Part shown: positions 52,876 to 63,562 of the stretch, in pieces
How the letters are laid out: each line of letters begins with the position of its first letter
Numbering within the stretch: the first letter of the stretch is position 1
Origin: Platanthera guangdongensis
Lineage: Eukaryota; Streptophyta; Magnoliopsida; Asparagales; Orchidaceae
Assembly: GCA_039583875.1 (NCBI GenBank)
Contig: CM077160.1
Coordinates: 113,293,314-113,357,313 of the forward strand
DNA: 64,000 nt
Reading direction: 5' to 3'
Made by a program: the position numbers and the translations under genes
Notes under the pieces: generated by a model
The model's input: only the letters and a program-made list of their open reading frames with translations
Database searches by the model: none
What the model was told of the DNA's origin: nothing

Positions 52876-54010
52876 ATGGCTTCTTCTGGTAATTCTACGA
52901 GCTCGGCGGCCAGCCCGCCTACTGTCCACCCGGCCTGTCCGCCAGACTGCCCGGCCTGTTCTGCCGAACTCCGTGACGAGCTCCAGATCACAACAATCTC
53001 TCTTTCCGGCAAGAAAAACTTTATTCCATGGGTGCATTCAGTTCGGCGGGTTCTTCAGGCTAAGGGACTTCTGCCTCACCTTACTCAGGCACCTACTTCT
53101 CCCCTTACGGATGATTGGCTCCGAAATGACGGACGCGTTCAGACTTGGATTCTGAATTCCTTAGATGATGAGCCTTATCAAATGGCTATGTACCACGACA
53201 CCGCCAAGGCTATGTGGGATGAGCTACATTCCTTGTACTCCGACCGCGACAGCCTTCAGCATATTTACGACACCCTCACTGACCCCTTCACTCTCGACAC
53301 CGGCGGCGTTTCAGATATGACCTCGTTTGTTGCTCGGGCTAAAACTCTTGCTGAAGCCTGGATCCAGCATCAGCCGCCCACCAATGATCATGCTGCTCAG
53401 CGAGCTCAGAATGAAGCTGCTCAGCGAGCTCAGAATGAAGCTGCTTCCATTGCCATCATCATGGCCCGCCTTCCATCTCATCTACAGAGTCTTCGTGCTC
53501 AGGTCCTGGCTGCTCCCAACACACCATCTTTCTCTGATGTCTACTCCATGATTCTCCGGGTCTACCCTCCTCCAGATCCTCCTGCTCCTTCTCCACCGGC
53601 TCTTCTTCAGCAGGCCCCTCCGCTCTTACCATCTCCTCCCACTTCTGCACGGGGGGGATGTTCAGGCTCGCGGGGCTGTGGCCGCGGCCAAAGTGCTCCT
53701 TCTGCGGGAAATATGGTCATCTTGAGGCGACCTGCTATAAGAAAATTGGTTATCCCCTTCGCCTGACGGCTTCTATTGTTACTGAAGTCAGTTCTCCTGA
53801 TCTTGAGACCGTCCGTCTTCAGCTCCAGCATCTCCAGGGCCCGCTCAACCCACCCTCGGCCTCCGTCGCCTCCGTCTCCAACACAGGTACTGCTTGTCTC
53901 TCCACCAGCACGGGCTGGACTGTGGACTCTGGTGCCACTCATCACATTACTTCGCAACGGCCTGCAAAGTACTCAGACTCTCCTTATCCGAAGTCTATCA
54001 CTGTGGCCAA
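52876..54010 (+). pseudogene. Copia-B gag and protease start
   Basis: Gag starts at the ATG at 52876 (MASSGNSTS). It has LQITTISLSGKKNFIPWVHSV, WLRNDGRVQTWILNSLDDE and AKAMWDELHSLYSDRDSLQHI. A 24-bp in-frame duplication (AQNEAAQR repeated) lies at about 53397-53444. A frameshift occurs near the G-run at 53650-53690. The zinc knuckle CSFCGKYGHLEATC is at 53694-53735, and the protease active site WTVDSGATHHIT follows, with Asp-Ser-Gly at 53924-53932 intact. Confidence 0.9.
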
Positions 54011-55394
54011 TGGGGCGCTGGTTCCTGTCTCCGGTTCCTGTCTCCGGCTCGGCCGATCTTTCTCTCAACCAGTCCATCCCCCTTCGCTCGGCTCTTCATG
54101 TTCCGAGTTCACCCTTTAATTTACTATCTGTGGGGCGTCTTACACGTGATCTGGATTGTTCTATTATATTCACATCTTCTTTTGTTATACAGGATCGGCG
54201 GACGCGGATTACCATTGGTAGAGGCCAGCTGCGGGACGGGCTCTACCTTCTCAATAACTCTCCCACCATTCGGTCTTCCATCTCCTCCACTGCATGGCAT
54301 CGCCGACTTGGTCATGCCCCTCTACCAGTACTCCAGCGGGCTTTTCCAGATATTCCTTTTACTTCTTTTCAGTGTGACTCATGTATACTCGGCAAACAAC
54401 CGCGTTCTTCTTTTCCTTCACATTGTACTCGGAGTGCAGCTCTCTTTGATCTAGTTCATTCGGATGTATGGGGTCCATTTAGGATTCCCAGTATTTGTGG
54501 TTTTCGTTATTTTCTCACGTTTATTGATGATCACTCTCGCACTACGTGGCTCTACTTGCTCCGTGAACGCTCCGAGCTTCCCCGGGTTTTTCGGGCATTT
54601 GTCCTCGAGACTTGGACGCAATTCCACACCACTCTCAAAACCCTCCGTACTGACAATGCTCGTGAGTACACCAGCCACGACTTTACCACTTTGTGTTCGG
54701 AATACGGGATTCTACATCAAACCTCTTACGCTTACACGCCCCAGCAAAATGGGGTTGCCGAACGAAAGAACCGCCATTTACTCGATGTCGCCCGCTCCCT
54801 CATGCTTCAAATGCATGTTCCCAAGGCATACTGGAACTTTGCGGTTTCCACTGCCTACTTTCTCATCAACCGCCTCCCCTCCTCTATCCTCAATTATGCT
54901 ACTCCGTTTAGCATATTGTTTCCCTCCACTCCGGCTTTCCCTCTCCCGCCCCGTATCTTGGCAGCACCTGCTATGTCCACCGCCTCGGGCCCTCCTCGGA
55001 TAAATTGGATCCCCGGGCGGTGAAACACATCTTTGTCGGCTACTCACGCACCCAGAAGGGCTATGTCTGTTACTCACCCGCAACTCGTAAGATCACCGTT
55101 TCTGCTGACGTTACCATCCGGGAAGACCAGCCGTTTTTCCCTGCTCCGTTACCTGCTGCGCTCCCACCGACTCCTCTCCCGCCATCTTTACCACGCCCCG
55201 TTATTCCCGCTACTACACCACATTCGCCCGTTTCTCCTGCCCCCGCTCCTGCTTCCACCAAACCACCCGTTATCCGTGTCTACACTCGTTTCCCTCCTAG
55301 TTCCGTTGCCCCTCTGCAGCCGACCTCCACCACGGATACTTCGCGTCCTTTTGATCAGGTAACGCCTTCCACTGCCCATCCTCTGGATGCCTAA
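54011..55394 (+). pseudogene. Copia-B protease end and integrase
   Basis: A 13-bp tandem duplication (GTTCCTGTCTCCG at 54021-54033 and 54034-54046) shifts the frame by one. Integrase then reads WHRRLGHAPLPVLQ, CDSCILGKQ (HHCC zinc region), HSDVWGPFRIP with the first catalytic Asp at 54462-54464, TFIDDHSRTTWLYLL, LRTDNAREYT, TPQQNGVAERKNRHLLDVARS. A further frame break lies near 55000 before FVGYSRTQKGYVCYSP. A Pro-rich linker ends at TAA 55392-55394. Unlike A, C and H, the integrase zinc region and first Asp are kept. Confidence 0.9.
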
Positions 55395-57023
55395 GCCTCT
55401 CTTCATCGCCTCTCTCCCCCTCTGCACATATTTGCTACTTCTCTTTCTTCGATTGCTGTTCCTAACTCTGTGCAAGAGGCGCTTCAACATCCCGGCTGGC
55501 GGGCAGCCATGGAGGAGGAAATGTCTGCCCTCTGGGCTAACCAGACCTGGACCGTTGTACCCCTTCCTCCGGGTCAGAAACCGGTTGGGTGGAAGTGGGT
55601 CTTTGTCATCAAACATGCTGCTGATGGGACGATTGACCGTCTGAAGGCTTGTCTTGTGGCTCGCGGCTTCACCCAGCAACAGGGGCTCGACTACGAGGAA
55701 ACTTTCTCTCCGGTCGCCAAGCTCAAAACCGTTCGCGTCCTCATCTCTGTCGCTGTTCATCGCCAGTGGCCCCTCTTTCAACTCGATATCAAGAATGCCT
55801 TCTTAAATGGGGATCTCCAGGAGACGGTCTACATGCAACAACCGCCCGGGTTTGAGACCGCGGGGGAGTCTCAGGTCTGCTGCCTTCTTAAGGCTCTGTA
55901 TGGTCTCAAACAATCTCCACGAGACTGGTTTGACAAATTCAGTAAGGTCCTTCGTGATATCAGTTTTACTCGAAGCTCGGCCGACTTCTCGCTGTTCACT
56001 CGTCACCGACCAACATGGACGGTCCTTCAGTTAGTATATGTTGACGACATCATCATTACAACAGATGACTCACAAGGGATACATGCCGTCAAAGTGCATC
56101 TAAACTCGGTCTTCCAGACAAAGGACCTGGGAACTCTACGATACTTTCTGGGTCTTGAGGTTGTCAGGAGACCGAACGGGCTTATTCTATCTCAACGAAA
56201 GTACTGTATTGATCTTCTTCATGACGCTGATCTTTTAGGGTGTAAGGCAAGTGATACCCCCATGGATGTAAACCACAAGTTATGTGCTCAGGCATCTGAA
56301 TCAGATCTAATTCTCCAGAATCCTGAATATTATCGACGACTAGTTGAGAAATTGATCTATCTCACGGTTACCAGACCAGATATTTCCTTTGTTGTTGTTC
56401 TTGTCAGTCGATACATGCACTCTCCTCGTAAATCTCATCGTCAGGCTGTTGAACGTATTCTCAGGTACCTAAAAACAGCCTCGGGTCAAGGACTTGTTTA
56501 CCAGACTTCCTCGTCTGCTGCAACCTTAGTGACATACTCTGATGCGGATTATGCTGGCTCTCTTGATGACCGACGATCTACTAGTGGTTTCTGCACATAC
56601 TTTGGGGACCATTTGGTTACATGGCGAATCAAGAAACAAGTGGTCGTTGGTCGATCATCAGCTGAGGCAGAATACCGGGCAATGATATCTGTTGTATCAG
56701 AACTGACGTGGCTTGAAAGTCTTCTTACTGATCTGGGTGTCAAATTACCTTCTCCGGCTCTTCTTCTTTGTGATAGCCAAGCGACAATACATATCGCCAA
56801 GAACCCAGTTTTCCACGAAAGAACGAAGCACATTGAAGTCGATTGTCACTTCGTTCGAGAGAAAGTTCAAATGAAGAAGCTCGATCTCAAGCATGTTCCA
56901 GGGACGGAACAAGTTGTGGATGTCCTCACAAAGGCTCTTCCCAAGGCATCCTTCTATCAATGTCTGTCCAAGCTTGGTGCATACGATTTGTACGCTCCAG
57001 CTTGCGGGGGAGTGTTAGAATAA
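55395..57023 (+). CDS. pol: Copia-B RT and RNase H
   Basis: An uninterrupted frame from the TAA at 55392 to 57023 that shares phase with the preceding stretch; the first ATG is at 55470 (517 codons). It has WKWVFVIKHAADGTIDRLKA, LVARGFTQQQGLDYEETFSPVAKL, LDIKNAFLNGDL, LYGLKQSPRDWF, and YVDD at 56037-56048. RNase H carries SDADYAGSLDDRRSTSGFC, SSAEAEYRAM, CDSQATIHIAKNPVFHERT and VLTKALPK. All recognised catalytic residues are present, so the domain could still be active if translated. The last four codons read into the 3' LTR. Confidence 0.92.
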   Translation, partial: ASLHRLSPPLHIFATSLSSIAVPNSVQEALQHPGWRAAMEEEMSALWANQTWTVVPLPPGQKPVGWKWVFVIKHAADGTIDRLKACLVARGFTQQQGLDYEETFSPVAKLKTVRVLISVAVHRQWPLFQLDIKNAFLNGDLQETVYMQQPPGFETAGESQVCCLLKALYGLKQSPRDWFDKFSKVLRDISFTRSSADFSLFTRHRPTWTVLQLVYVDDIIITTDDSQGIHAVKVHLNSVFQTKDLGTLRYFLGLEVVRRPNGLILSQRKYCIDLLHDADLLGCKASDTPMDVNHKLCAQASESDLILQNPEYYRRLVEKLIYLTVTRPDISFVVVLVSRYMHSPRKSHRQAVERILRYLKTASGQGLVYQTSSSAATLVTYSDADYAGSLDDRRSTSGFCTYFGDHLVTWRIKKQVVVGRSSAEAEYRAMISVVSELTWLESLLTDLGVKLPSPALLLCDSQATIHIAKNPVFHERTKHIEVDCHFVREKVQMKKLDLKHVPGTEQVVDVLTKALPKASFYQCLSKLGAYDLYAPACGGVLE

Positions 57024-57186
57024 CCCATGTATTGAGCCCTTGTTTTAGGCTCATTTATGCTTTCTTCTCTTTTAGTCCCACATCTTGTATAAGATTTGTT
57101 CTCTCTCTCTTCCTCCTATATATATGTATTCTCTCCTTGTATTTACATACTAAATCAATACATACAAGCTTTGAGCTTTCTCTACA
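57013..57186 (+). repeat. Copia-B 3' LTR
   Basis: Follows the purine tract GCGGGGGAG (57004-57012) and ends CTACA next to ATTAT. Confidence 0.92.
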
Positions 57187-57489
57187 ATTATAAACACTAA
57201 CTCTTATTTACATGCATTTTCTAACCTGTGTGGTACAGGTACATGTCTAAACCACTTAAAATTTATTTCGTTTTACTTTATCTTTGAGAATGTTCACTAT
57301 TTCTGGCATGATTAGAAGTCAAAGATGACAAAAAGTCTGCAGTGTTAAACAATTATACTTGTTCAATTAGAATTTTTTTCTTCCTATACAAAACTTTAGA
57401 TAAATAATTTGGTAAGACTTTTAAGACCAGAATAAATAATACAGGCAACTAAAGTAAGGAAATATTATGAATGAAATAAGGACACATAC

Positions 57490-57714
57490 CAAGTTATTTA
57501 TCTCTACTTCAGCAAAAGGTTTTCCCTCTTCAATCATGCTCCATACAACTTTGCTTATTCTCATGGAGATCCGGATTGCATAAGAAGGGCTTTTACTCTT
57601 TTCTTTCTCAAACAACCTTAATTGAGCAGCTTTTTGTAAAGCAGCCCTTAACTCGGAAAGAGCAGCCTTTCTAATCCTCTGCTTACTTTCAAATTCCATC
57701 TTCAACTCATGTAC
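57490..57714 (-). CDS. SAB-like: SABRE / KINKY POLLEN-like protein, second exon in the window
   Basis: A 225-bp exon, exactly 75 codons, phase 0 at both ends. The acceptor is GATCAG|GTACATGAG and the donor AACTTG|GTATGTG. It encodes VHELKMEFESKQRIRKAALS, then ALQKAAQLRLFEKEKSKSPS, YAIRISMRISKVVWSM and FAEVEINNL. The plant SABRE/KIP pattern here is ALQKAAQLRLMEKEKNKSPSYAMRIS...INKVVWSM...FAEAEIND. It is a charged, coiled-coil-prone segment in the C-terminal Apt1 region. It lies 243 bp from the upstream exon. The next exon is 33 kb away, across the transposon-filled intron. Confidence 0.92.
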
Positions 57715-57957
57715 CTGATCATGAGAGGGAATGAAGAATTGCAATATTGTAAAATTGCAGTGTGAGCCTATCAAGAGAAAGTAATTAAGATGGATTTAAT
57801 AGATCAAAATGCAAACAGGTTAACAACACCTATGTAAGAAACTGGAATGGCTATGAACCTCAGTCTCGTAACCAACTAAAGTTTTCTAAAATGCGATTCT
57901 AATAAAAAAACAAGATATTTAACCAACAAATAACTATTGAAAAAATTAAATTCTTAC

Positions 57958-58213
57958 CAATATAGGTTTTTCTCCCAAAACCTTATATAAATTGTCACAT
58001 ATTCCTTGAGATACAGGTGGATCAAAAGAGACATCAGTGTTAATTGAAAGTATCCTGATGTCATCCAGCAATAGGCTCCTCTCCCTTTCCACTTGCTCAA
58101 GGTTAATCCTTGACAATTCTACCTCTTCAATACCATAAGGAATAACCACATCAGCTTCCTCTTCAATGTCATCATCATCTTCTGAAGGATATGAAAGACA
58201 GTTCTTTTCCATT
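57958..58213 (-). CDS. SAB-like: SABRE / KINKY POLLEN-like protein, first exon in the window
   Basis: A 256-bp exon: one base completing the previous codon, then 85 codons. The acceptor is ATCCTACAG|AATGG and the donor ATATTG|GTAAGAA. It encodes CLSYPSEDDDDIEEEADVVI, GIEEVELSRINLEQVERERS and LLLDDIRILS, close to the family pattern SYPSEDDEDVEEEADEVVP and LERAERERKLLLDDI. An acidic run is followed by a charged helix. The upstream exon is not found in the window, so this intron is at least 5.8 kb and holds Copia-H. The identity of the gene rests on these three exons. Confidence 0.92.
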
Positions 58214-58651
58214 CTGTAGGATAAATTTTTTTTATGAGAAATAATGATTGTAACTTACTATGCATTATTTACTTCGAAGGTGAATTATGAAGGCAACTAA
58301 TCATCATCAGACTTATCCATATCCTAACAATTTGGAGAAAGCTTTATGAATCCTCACTCCCAATTGACCACTCTACATAATACATGAAGTGTCAACTCCG
58401 TCTTGTACAAGAATTTCAAAACTTCAATGCATATTACAAAAGACTTGATCATTTTCATTAATAATTCTTCCATGGTGATCCTAGCATCCACTGATCATTG
58501 AACGAATGATACCGTATAGGTCTAGCAAAGTAAGAGTGGACCATATGAATACCTAAATGAACTTTACAATTTTTTTGGCAACTAACTTACAACAATGAAC
58601 GTTATAAACAATATGACACAATAATCACAATCAAGCGATGCTTCTAGTAAC
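58214..58651 (-). other. Upstream intron, left flank of Copia-H
   Basis: AT-rich with no coding match on either strand. The target-site duplication of Copia-H begins at 58652. Confidence 0.6.
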
Positions 58652-58656
58652 GTAAC

Positions 58657-58807
58657 TGTTACAATATGTATTATTATGTATAGCTTATTTTATGTATCGC
58701 GTAATGTTGTATCAGTTAATCCCAATCCGCCTCCATATATAGAGGGGATTAGGGCTCCTTCTAAGTTATGGTGATCTATTTTTCTCTATTGCGACATGGT
58801 ATTAGAG
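58657..58807 (+). repeat. Copia-H 5' LTR (140 bp) and PBS
   Basis: Contains TCCATATATAGAGGGGATT, a likely TATA region. It has about 17 bp (GCTTATTTTATGTAT) missing from the 3' LTR, between ATGTAT direct repeats. Confidence 0.9.
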
Positions 58808-59299
58808 GTAGGGGTTCCGATCCGTCGTTCCCTGGTGACCTAGACGCCGCCCGCTGCGCCTGCGCGCTGTTCTTCTCTCGCCTGCCCATCCCGCCATTGT
58901 TTTCTCTCCCGATTCCATCGACGCATATCTTTCCCTCCTGCAGCGGCTCTTTGCCGATTCCCGCCACCGATTCCATCCGCGCATCCGTCTGGTATTCCCG
59001 AGTCCTCCAGTCTCCCGATTCTTCTTCGTCTCTCTAGGGTTTACGCCCCTATTCTTTCGACGCTGGTCATGCCGTGAAGCTTTTGCTTCCTTCCGGCGCC
59101 GCTTGTTCTCTCTGCCGTTGTATGGAGTGGATTTCTATTCCTCTCCACTTCTACACCTGTATGTGTTCGGCATAATCAGTCGTTCTTTGCTGCCATACGT
59201 GAAGTGTAGTCTCCAGATTTCTATTCTTGAGCCACTATTTCTTCTCACAGTGACTCTATTACCTCCTTCACGCCGGTTCCTCCTCTGACAAGTTCATTT

Positions 59300-60285
59300 C
59301 ATGGGAGTCATGACCACAATACTCCGCAGATTACTACTCCCCGGCTAGATGATTCTAATTATCTCTCATGGTCTCGCTCTATCATCCTTACTCTTAAGAG
59401 CCGCCGCCTTTTTGGTTATGTCACTGGACAAACTAAGGAACCAAAGATGACTGTCCCGGATTGGCCTCAATGGGATTCAGAAAATTCCTTAGTCATATCC
59501 TGGCTAACGAATTCTATGCAGGAGTCTATAGCTCGCAACTACTTATTACTGGATACAGCTGTTGATATTTGGTGGCGTGCAAAGGCTACTTATTCTCAAA
59601 AGGGTAATGTTGCCCAGATCTTCCGATTGAGACGAAAGATATCCTTACTCTGTCAGAGTGATCGTCATTCATCTGTTTACTATTTGGAGTTTACTCAGTT
59701 GTATCAAGAATATGATCATTTTGATTCCCTCACCTTTGCTAGTCTGGTGGATGAGGCTATGGTTCGTGCTAGAGAGGACCGCAACCGCGTCTTCGAGTTC
59801 CTTCATGGTATTCATCGGGATTTTGATCAAATTAATGTTCAGATTTTGGGGGGTTTACCGTTACCATCTCTTCCGGAGGTTTATAGCATCGTTCAACAGG
59901 AGTTTGATCATAGCCAGACTCTACTTCCCGATCCAGCTCCTGAGAGTCCTACCATTGTTGTTGGTACCCCTTCTTTGTTGGGTGCTCGTCCTACCCGTGA
60001 TTCTAAGCTGAAGGGTAGTGATAAAGACCATCTCCTATGAGATTATTGTGGGAAGACCCATCATACCAGAGATACCTGCTTCAGACTCCATGGCTTTCCT
60101 CCATCGAGGGGTGATGCTACTCCTCGTGGTGGTCGTGGTTTCAGGCGCTTCTCAGGTCAACATATTACTCCTCGCTCTGCCCATCTCACTGATGCTGCTG
60201 TGGATGCTTCTCCTGTTCTGCCTGGTGCTGATCCTTCTGCCCTCCTTGGAGTTTTTCTGTCGATGAGGTTCTTGCACTTCGCCGC
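59300..60285 (+). pseudogene. Copia-H gag
   Basis: Recognised by LDDSNYLSWSRSIILTLKSR (about 59346-59405), WPQWDSENSLVISWLTNSM, YYLEFTQLYQEYDHF and FLHGIHRDFDQI, open over 59447-60040. The stop TGA at 60038-60040 falls exactly where the first Cys of the zinc knuckle should be: the next codons read DYCGKTHHTRDTC. The start codon is not clear; an ATG at 59300 (MGVMTTIL) lies in a neighbouring frame. Confidence 0.82.
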
Positions 60286-61760
60286 ATGATGCAAGGGCTT
60301 TCCACCGAGTCTGCTGCCTTGACCTCGTATACCCACACAAGGACCCCCGGTGCTCACTCTGCTACTTCCCCTCAGTGGATCATCGACTCTGGAGCCACTG
60401 ACCATATGACTGGCTCCGCCTCAGGTTTCATATCCTATACACCTCTCTCTGGTCGTGATAAGGTGAGCATTGTTGATGAGTCCCTTTTATCTATTGCTGA
60501 TGAGTCCCTTTTATCTATTGCTGGGAAGGGCTCCATCTCTTGTTCCTCCCTCACCTTATCATCTGTTTTGCATGTCCCAAATTTCACACGTAATTTACTC
60601 TATATTAGCCATTTGAATAATTTCATGACCTGTTCTGCAACTTTTCATCCTTCCTCTTGTGTTTTTCAGTACCTGAAGACAGGGACAGTGATTGGCTCTG
60701 GTAGCTTGGTCAATGGTCTATATGTGCTTGACTCTGGCCCAGAGACACCTCCTTTGGCTCTTAACTCTAGCACATTTGATTTATATTCTTGGCATTGTCT
60801 CTTAGGCCACCCGTCTATTCCTGTTATGAAATTGTTTCTTGTTATGCCTACTACCGTTTTTAATTCCTTTGTGTGTGATGTTTGTACTGTTAACAAACAC
60901 TGTCGAACTACATTTAATCGTGTTTCGTTGCCTAGCTCTATCCCCTTTTCTGTGTTTGGTTTGTCACATTTATTGATTGTTTTTTCTCGCACTACATGTT
61001 TATATTTACTGCGAATGAAAAGTGATGTTTTTACTACCTTCAAAATTTTCATAGCATGATCCAAACCAACATTCAAATCCTTCGCAGTGACAATGGCCGC
61101 GAATATCTGGACTTGCAGTTTGCTCAGTACTTGGCTGACCATGACATTATTCATCAAATTACGTGTGTGTATTCTCCTTCTCAAAATAGTGTTGCAAAGC
61201 GTAAGAATCGTCACCTATTGGAGGTGGCTCACTGCCTTTTATCTACGATGCATCTTCCAAAATACTACTGGGGTGATGTTGTCCTTACTGCAGCGTATCT
61301 CATTAATCGCATGTCATCTCACATTCATGGAAATGTCACACCCCTTGGCACTCTTTGAGTCCCTTCCTCTCAACTTCCTCTTAAGGTGTTCGGCTGTGTT
61401 TGCTTTGTTCACATCCATCACCCTCCTCCAACTAAACTTGATCTCCACGCACTAAGGTGTGTTTTTATCGGCTACTCTCCTACGCAAAATGGCTACAAGT
61501 CTTTTCATCCTCCTACGAAGAAGGTCTTTACCACCATGGATGTCACGTTTCGTGAATCTGAGGCCTATTATCCTGCCATGGGTGATACCTATTTTGTGCC
61601 CTCTCCTCCTTCGTCTTCTTCTGTACCGCTACCCGTTCCTCCACCTTATCCCTCACTTCAGGGGGAGCTTATACCGTTGGAAGTGAATGATCCTCCTGCT
61701 CCTCGTCCTACCGCTCTGAGTTTGCAGGTGTACACGAGGCGAGAATAAAGGTCCATCAAC
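60286..61760 (+). pseudogene. Copia-H protease and integrase
   Basis: Protease has WIIDSGATDHMTG at about 60379-60417. A 24-bp tandem duplication (DESLLSIA twice, about 60474-60521) is in frame. GAG-pre-integrase (WHCLLGHPS, CDVCTVNKHC) passes directly from LPSSIPFSVFG to FSRTTCLYLL. The HSDVWGP motif and first catalytic Asp are therefore gone. After a frameshift near 61055: ILRSDNGREYLD, SPSQNSVAKRKNRHLLEVAH, YYWGDVVLTAAYLINR, FIGYSPTQNGYKSF. Confidence 0.85.
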
Positions 61761-61989
61761 GCACTTGACCTAAGTGTGCAACCAGATCAAACACCGACTC
61801 CTGACTCAGGGCTGAACTCTCATTACTCTCAGGAAAGATATTCGATCATGTTCTCAGCATGCTCTTTTCAATTATGTTTCGTATGACTCATTCTCTACTT
61901 CCTATAAGACCTTTGTGTCTTCCCTAGCTTCTCTGTCTGTACCAGTATCTTGGTAGAGTACTCTGGAGATTCCCGTGTGGAGAGAGGCG

Positions 61990-63429
61990 ATGCTTGAGGA
62001 AATAATTGCTCTTGAAAAGAACAACACATGAGATTTAGTGTACCTACCCCATAAAAAAAACGGGTTGGATGCAAATGGATCTCTCTGTTCTACAAGACTG
62101 GCTGGAAGAGGGTATACTCAAACTCTTGAGATTGACTACCGGGAGAAGTTTGCCCCTGTAGCAAAGATGAATACTATCAGAGTCCTTTTATCCCGTGTTG
62201 CCTGCAATGGATGGGGCCTTTGGCAACTTGACGTGAAAAATGTCTTTCTCCATGGGGATCTTGATGAGGAAGTTTATATGTCCCTTCCACCACGCCTTAC
62301 TATTAAAGGTTCAGCAGGAAATATCTGCAAGTTAAAGAAAGCTCTATATGGGCTGAAACAGTCTCCAAGAGCTTGGTTCAGGAGATTTCATAGAGCCATT
62401 TTGTCATCTGGGTTTCACCAGGGCAACTCCAATCATACATTGTTTATCAAACATCAGACCGGTAAACTCACAACCCTCATTGTTTATGTTGATGATATTA
62501 TTATAACAGACGAAGAGATCAAGCTCCTAAAACAGAAATTGGCTTCTGAGTTTGAGGTCAAGGATTTGGGTGCACTAAAATATTTCCTGGGTATTGAAGT
62601 GGCAAGGTCCAAACATGGAATTTTCATCTCTCAAAGGAGGTATACTCTGGACCTACTTGAGAAGACTGGAATGAGTGACTGTAGACAAGCTGATACTCCA
62701 ATTGAAGCAAACCATAGGATGGGTCGTGATGATGGAAAGGAGATTGAAAATGTTCCTGAATTTTAGAGATTGGTAGGGAGATTGATCTATCTGACACATA
62801 CCCGACCTGATATTGCATACGTCGTAAGTGTTGTCAGCTAGTTTATGCATGCTCAGAAGACTCGTCATGCAGATGCTGCCCACAGGATTCTTAGGTACCT
62901 CAAATCCTCACCTGGGAGTGGGATCTTGTTTTCCCCAAATTCACCTCAAAAAATTGAAGTCTGCACCGATGCTGATTGGGCCGGTTCAATCGACGATCGG
63001 CGATCTACCTCATGGTATTGTTCTCTTGTTGGTGGTAATCTTGTTACTTGGAGAAGTAAAACACATGTTATGGCAAGATCTAGCGGTGAAGCAGAGAATC
63101 GGGTTATGGCCCATTGCGTCTGTGAAGGTCTTTGGTTACGCTCTTTGCTAAGTGACCTGGGTCTCTCAGAAGATGAGCCAATTCAGTTATATTGCGATAA
63201 CAAGGCTGCTATTATCATTGCCCATAACACGGTCCAACGCGATCGAACTAAACATATTGAAGTGAATCATCATTTCATCAAAGACAACATTGAAAAGGGG
63301 GTTGTTTGTACACAATTTGTTCCCTCTGATAGACAACTTGCTGATATACTCACGGAAGGACTGAGTGGGAGTACCTTTGAAAGATTTGTTGACAAATTGG
63401 ATATGATTAACATCTCACGACCAACTTGA
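61990..63429 (+). pseudogene. Copia-H RT and RNase H
   Basis: Open over 62038-62766: GYTQTLEIDYREKFAPVAKM, WQLDVKNVFLHGDL, LYGLKQSPRAWF, YVDDIIIT at about 62487-62510, KDLGALKYFLGIEVARS. A TAG (62764-62766) and another near 62839 interrupt the connection. RNase H continues open to 63429: DADWAGSIDDRRST, SSGEAENRVMAH (where relatives have SSAEAEYRAMA), YCDNKAAIIIAHN, DRTKHIEVNHHFIKD, LADILTEGLSG. Confidence 0.88.
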
Positions 63430-63434
63430 GGGGG

Positions 63435-63557
63435 AGTTACAATATGTATTATTATGTATCGTGTAATGTTGTATCAGTTATCCCAATCTGCCTCCATATA
63501 TAGAGGGGATTAGGGCACCTTCTAAGCTATGGTGATCTATTTTTCTCTATTGCGACA
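63435..63557 (+). repeat. Copia-H 3' LTR (123 bp)
   Basis: Follows the polypurine tract TGAGGGGG. The first base is A where the 5' LTR has T. Confidence 0.88.
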
Positions 63558-63562
63558 GCAAC

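Larger units (their letters stand above)
51771..57186 (+). mobile_element. Copia-B: Ty1/Copia element, nearly complete
   Basis: LTRs 51771-51944 and 57013-57186 (174 bp each, TGTTAG...CTACA) differ at 6 positions by eye. A perfect duplication ATTAT stands at 51766-51770 and 57187-57191. The PBS TGGTATCAGAG starts at 51945, and a polypurine tract GCGGGGGAG precedes the second LTR. Order: leader, gag, protease, integrase, RT, RNase H. Three frameshifts and one stop interrupt it, but no large domain is missing, making it the best-preserved member of the A/B/C lineage. It lies about 300 bp from the SABRE exon at 57490. Confidence 0.95.
24229..57489 (-). other. 33,261-bp intron of the SABRE-like gene
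   Basis: Bounded by the donor TTG|GTATGT (exon end 57490) and the acceptor CGCAG| (exon start 24228). Both flanking exons are phase 0 at this junction, and the protein alignment runs from EINNL to AYYFDRD without a gap against the family pattern EINDM-xxxFDRD. It holds Gypsy-D, Gypsy-D2 with nested Copia-C, Gypsy-E and Gypsy-I, a hairpin-cassette cluster and Copia-B. I cannot exclude an unrecognised tiny exon within, but the gap-free alignment leaves no room for one. Confidence 0.75.
58657..63557 (+). mobile_element. Copia-H: Ty1/Copia element in the upstream SABRE intron
   Basis: LTRs 58657-58796 (TGTTACAAT...GCGACA) and 63435-63557 (starting AGTTACAAT). Flanking 5-mers are GTAAC (58652-58656) and GCAAC (63558-63562), four of five matching. 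The PBS is TGGTATTAGAG (58797-58807), one mismatch from the usual word. Gag, protease, partial integrase, RT and RNase H are broken by several stops. It is related to Copia-F by protease (IIDSGATDHMTG) and RNase H wording. Confidence 0.92.
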
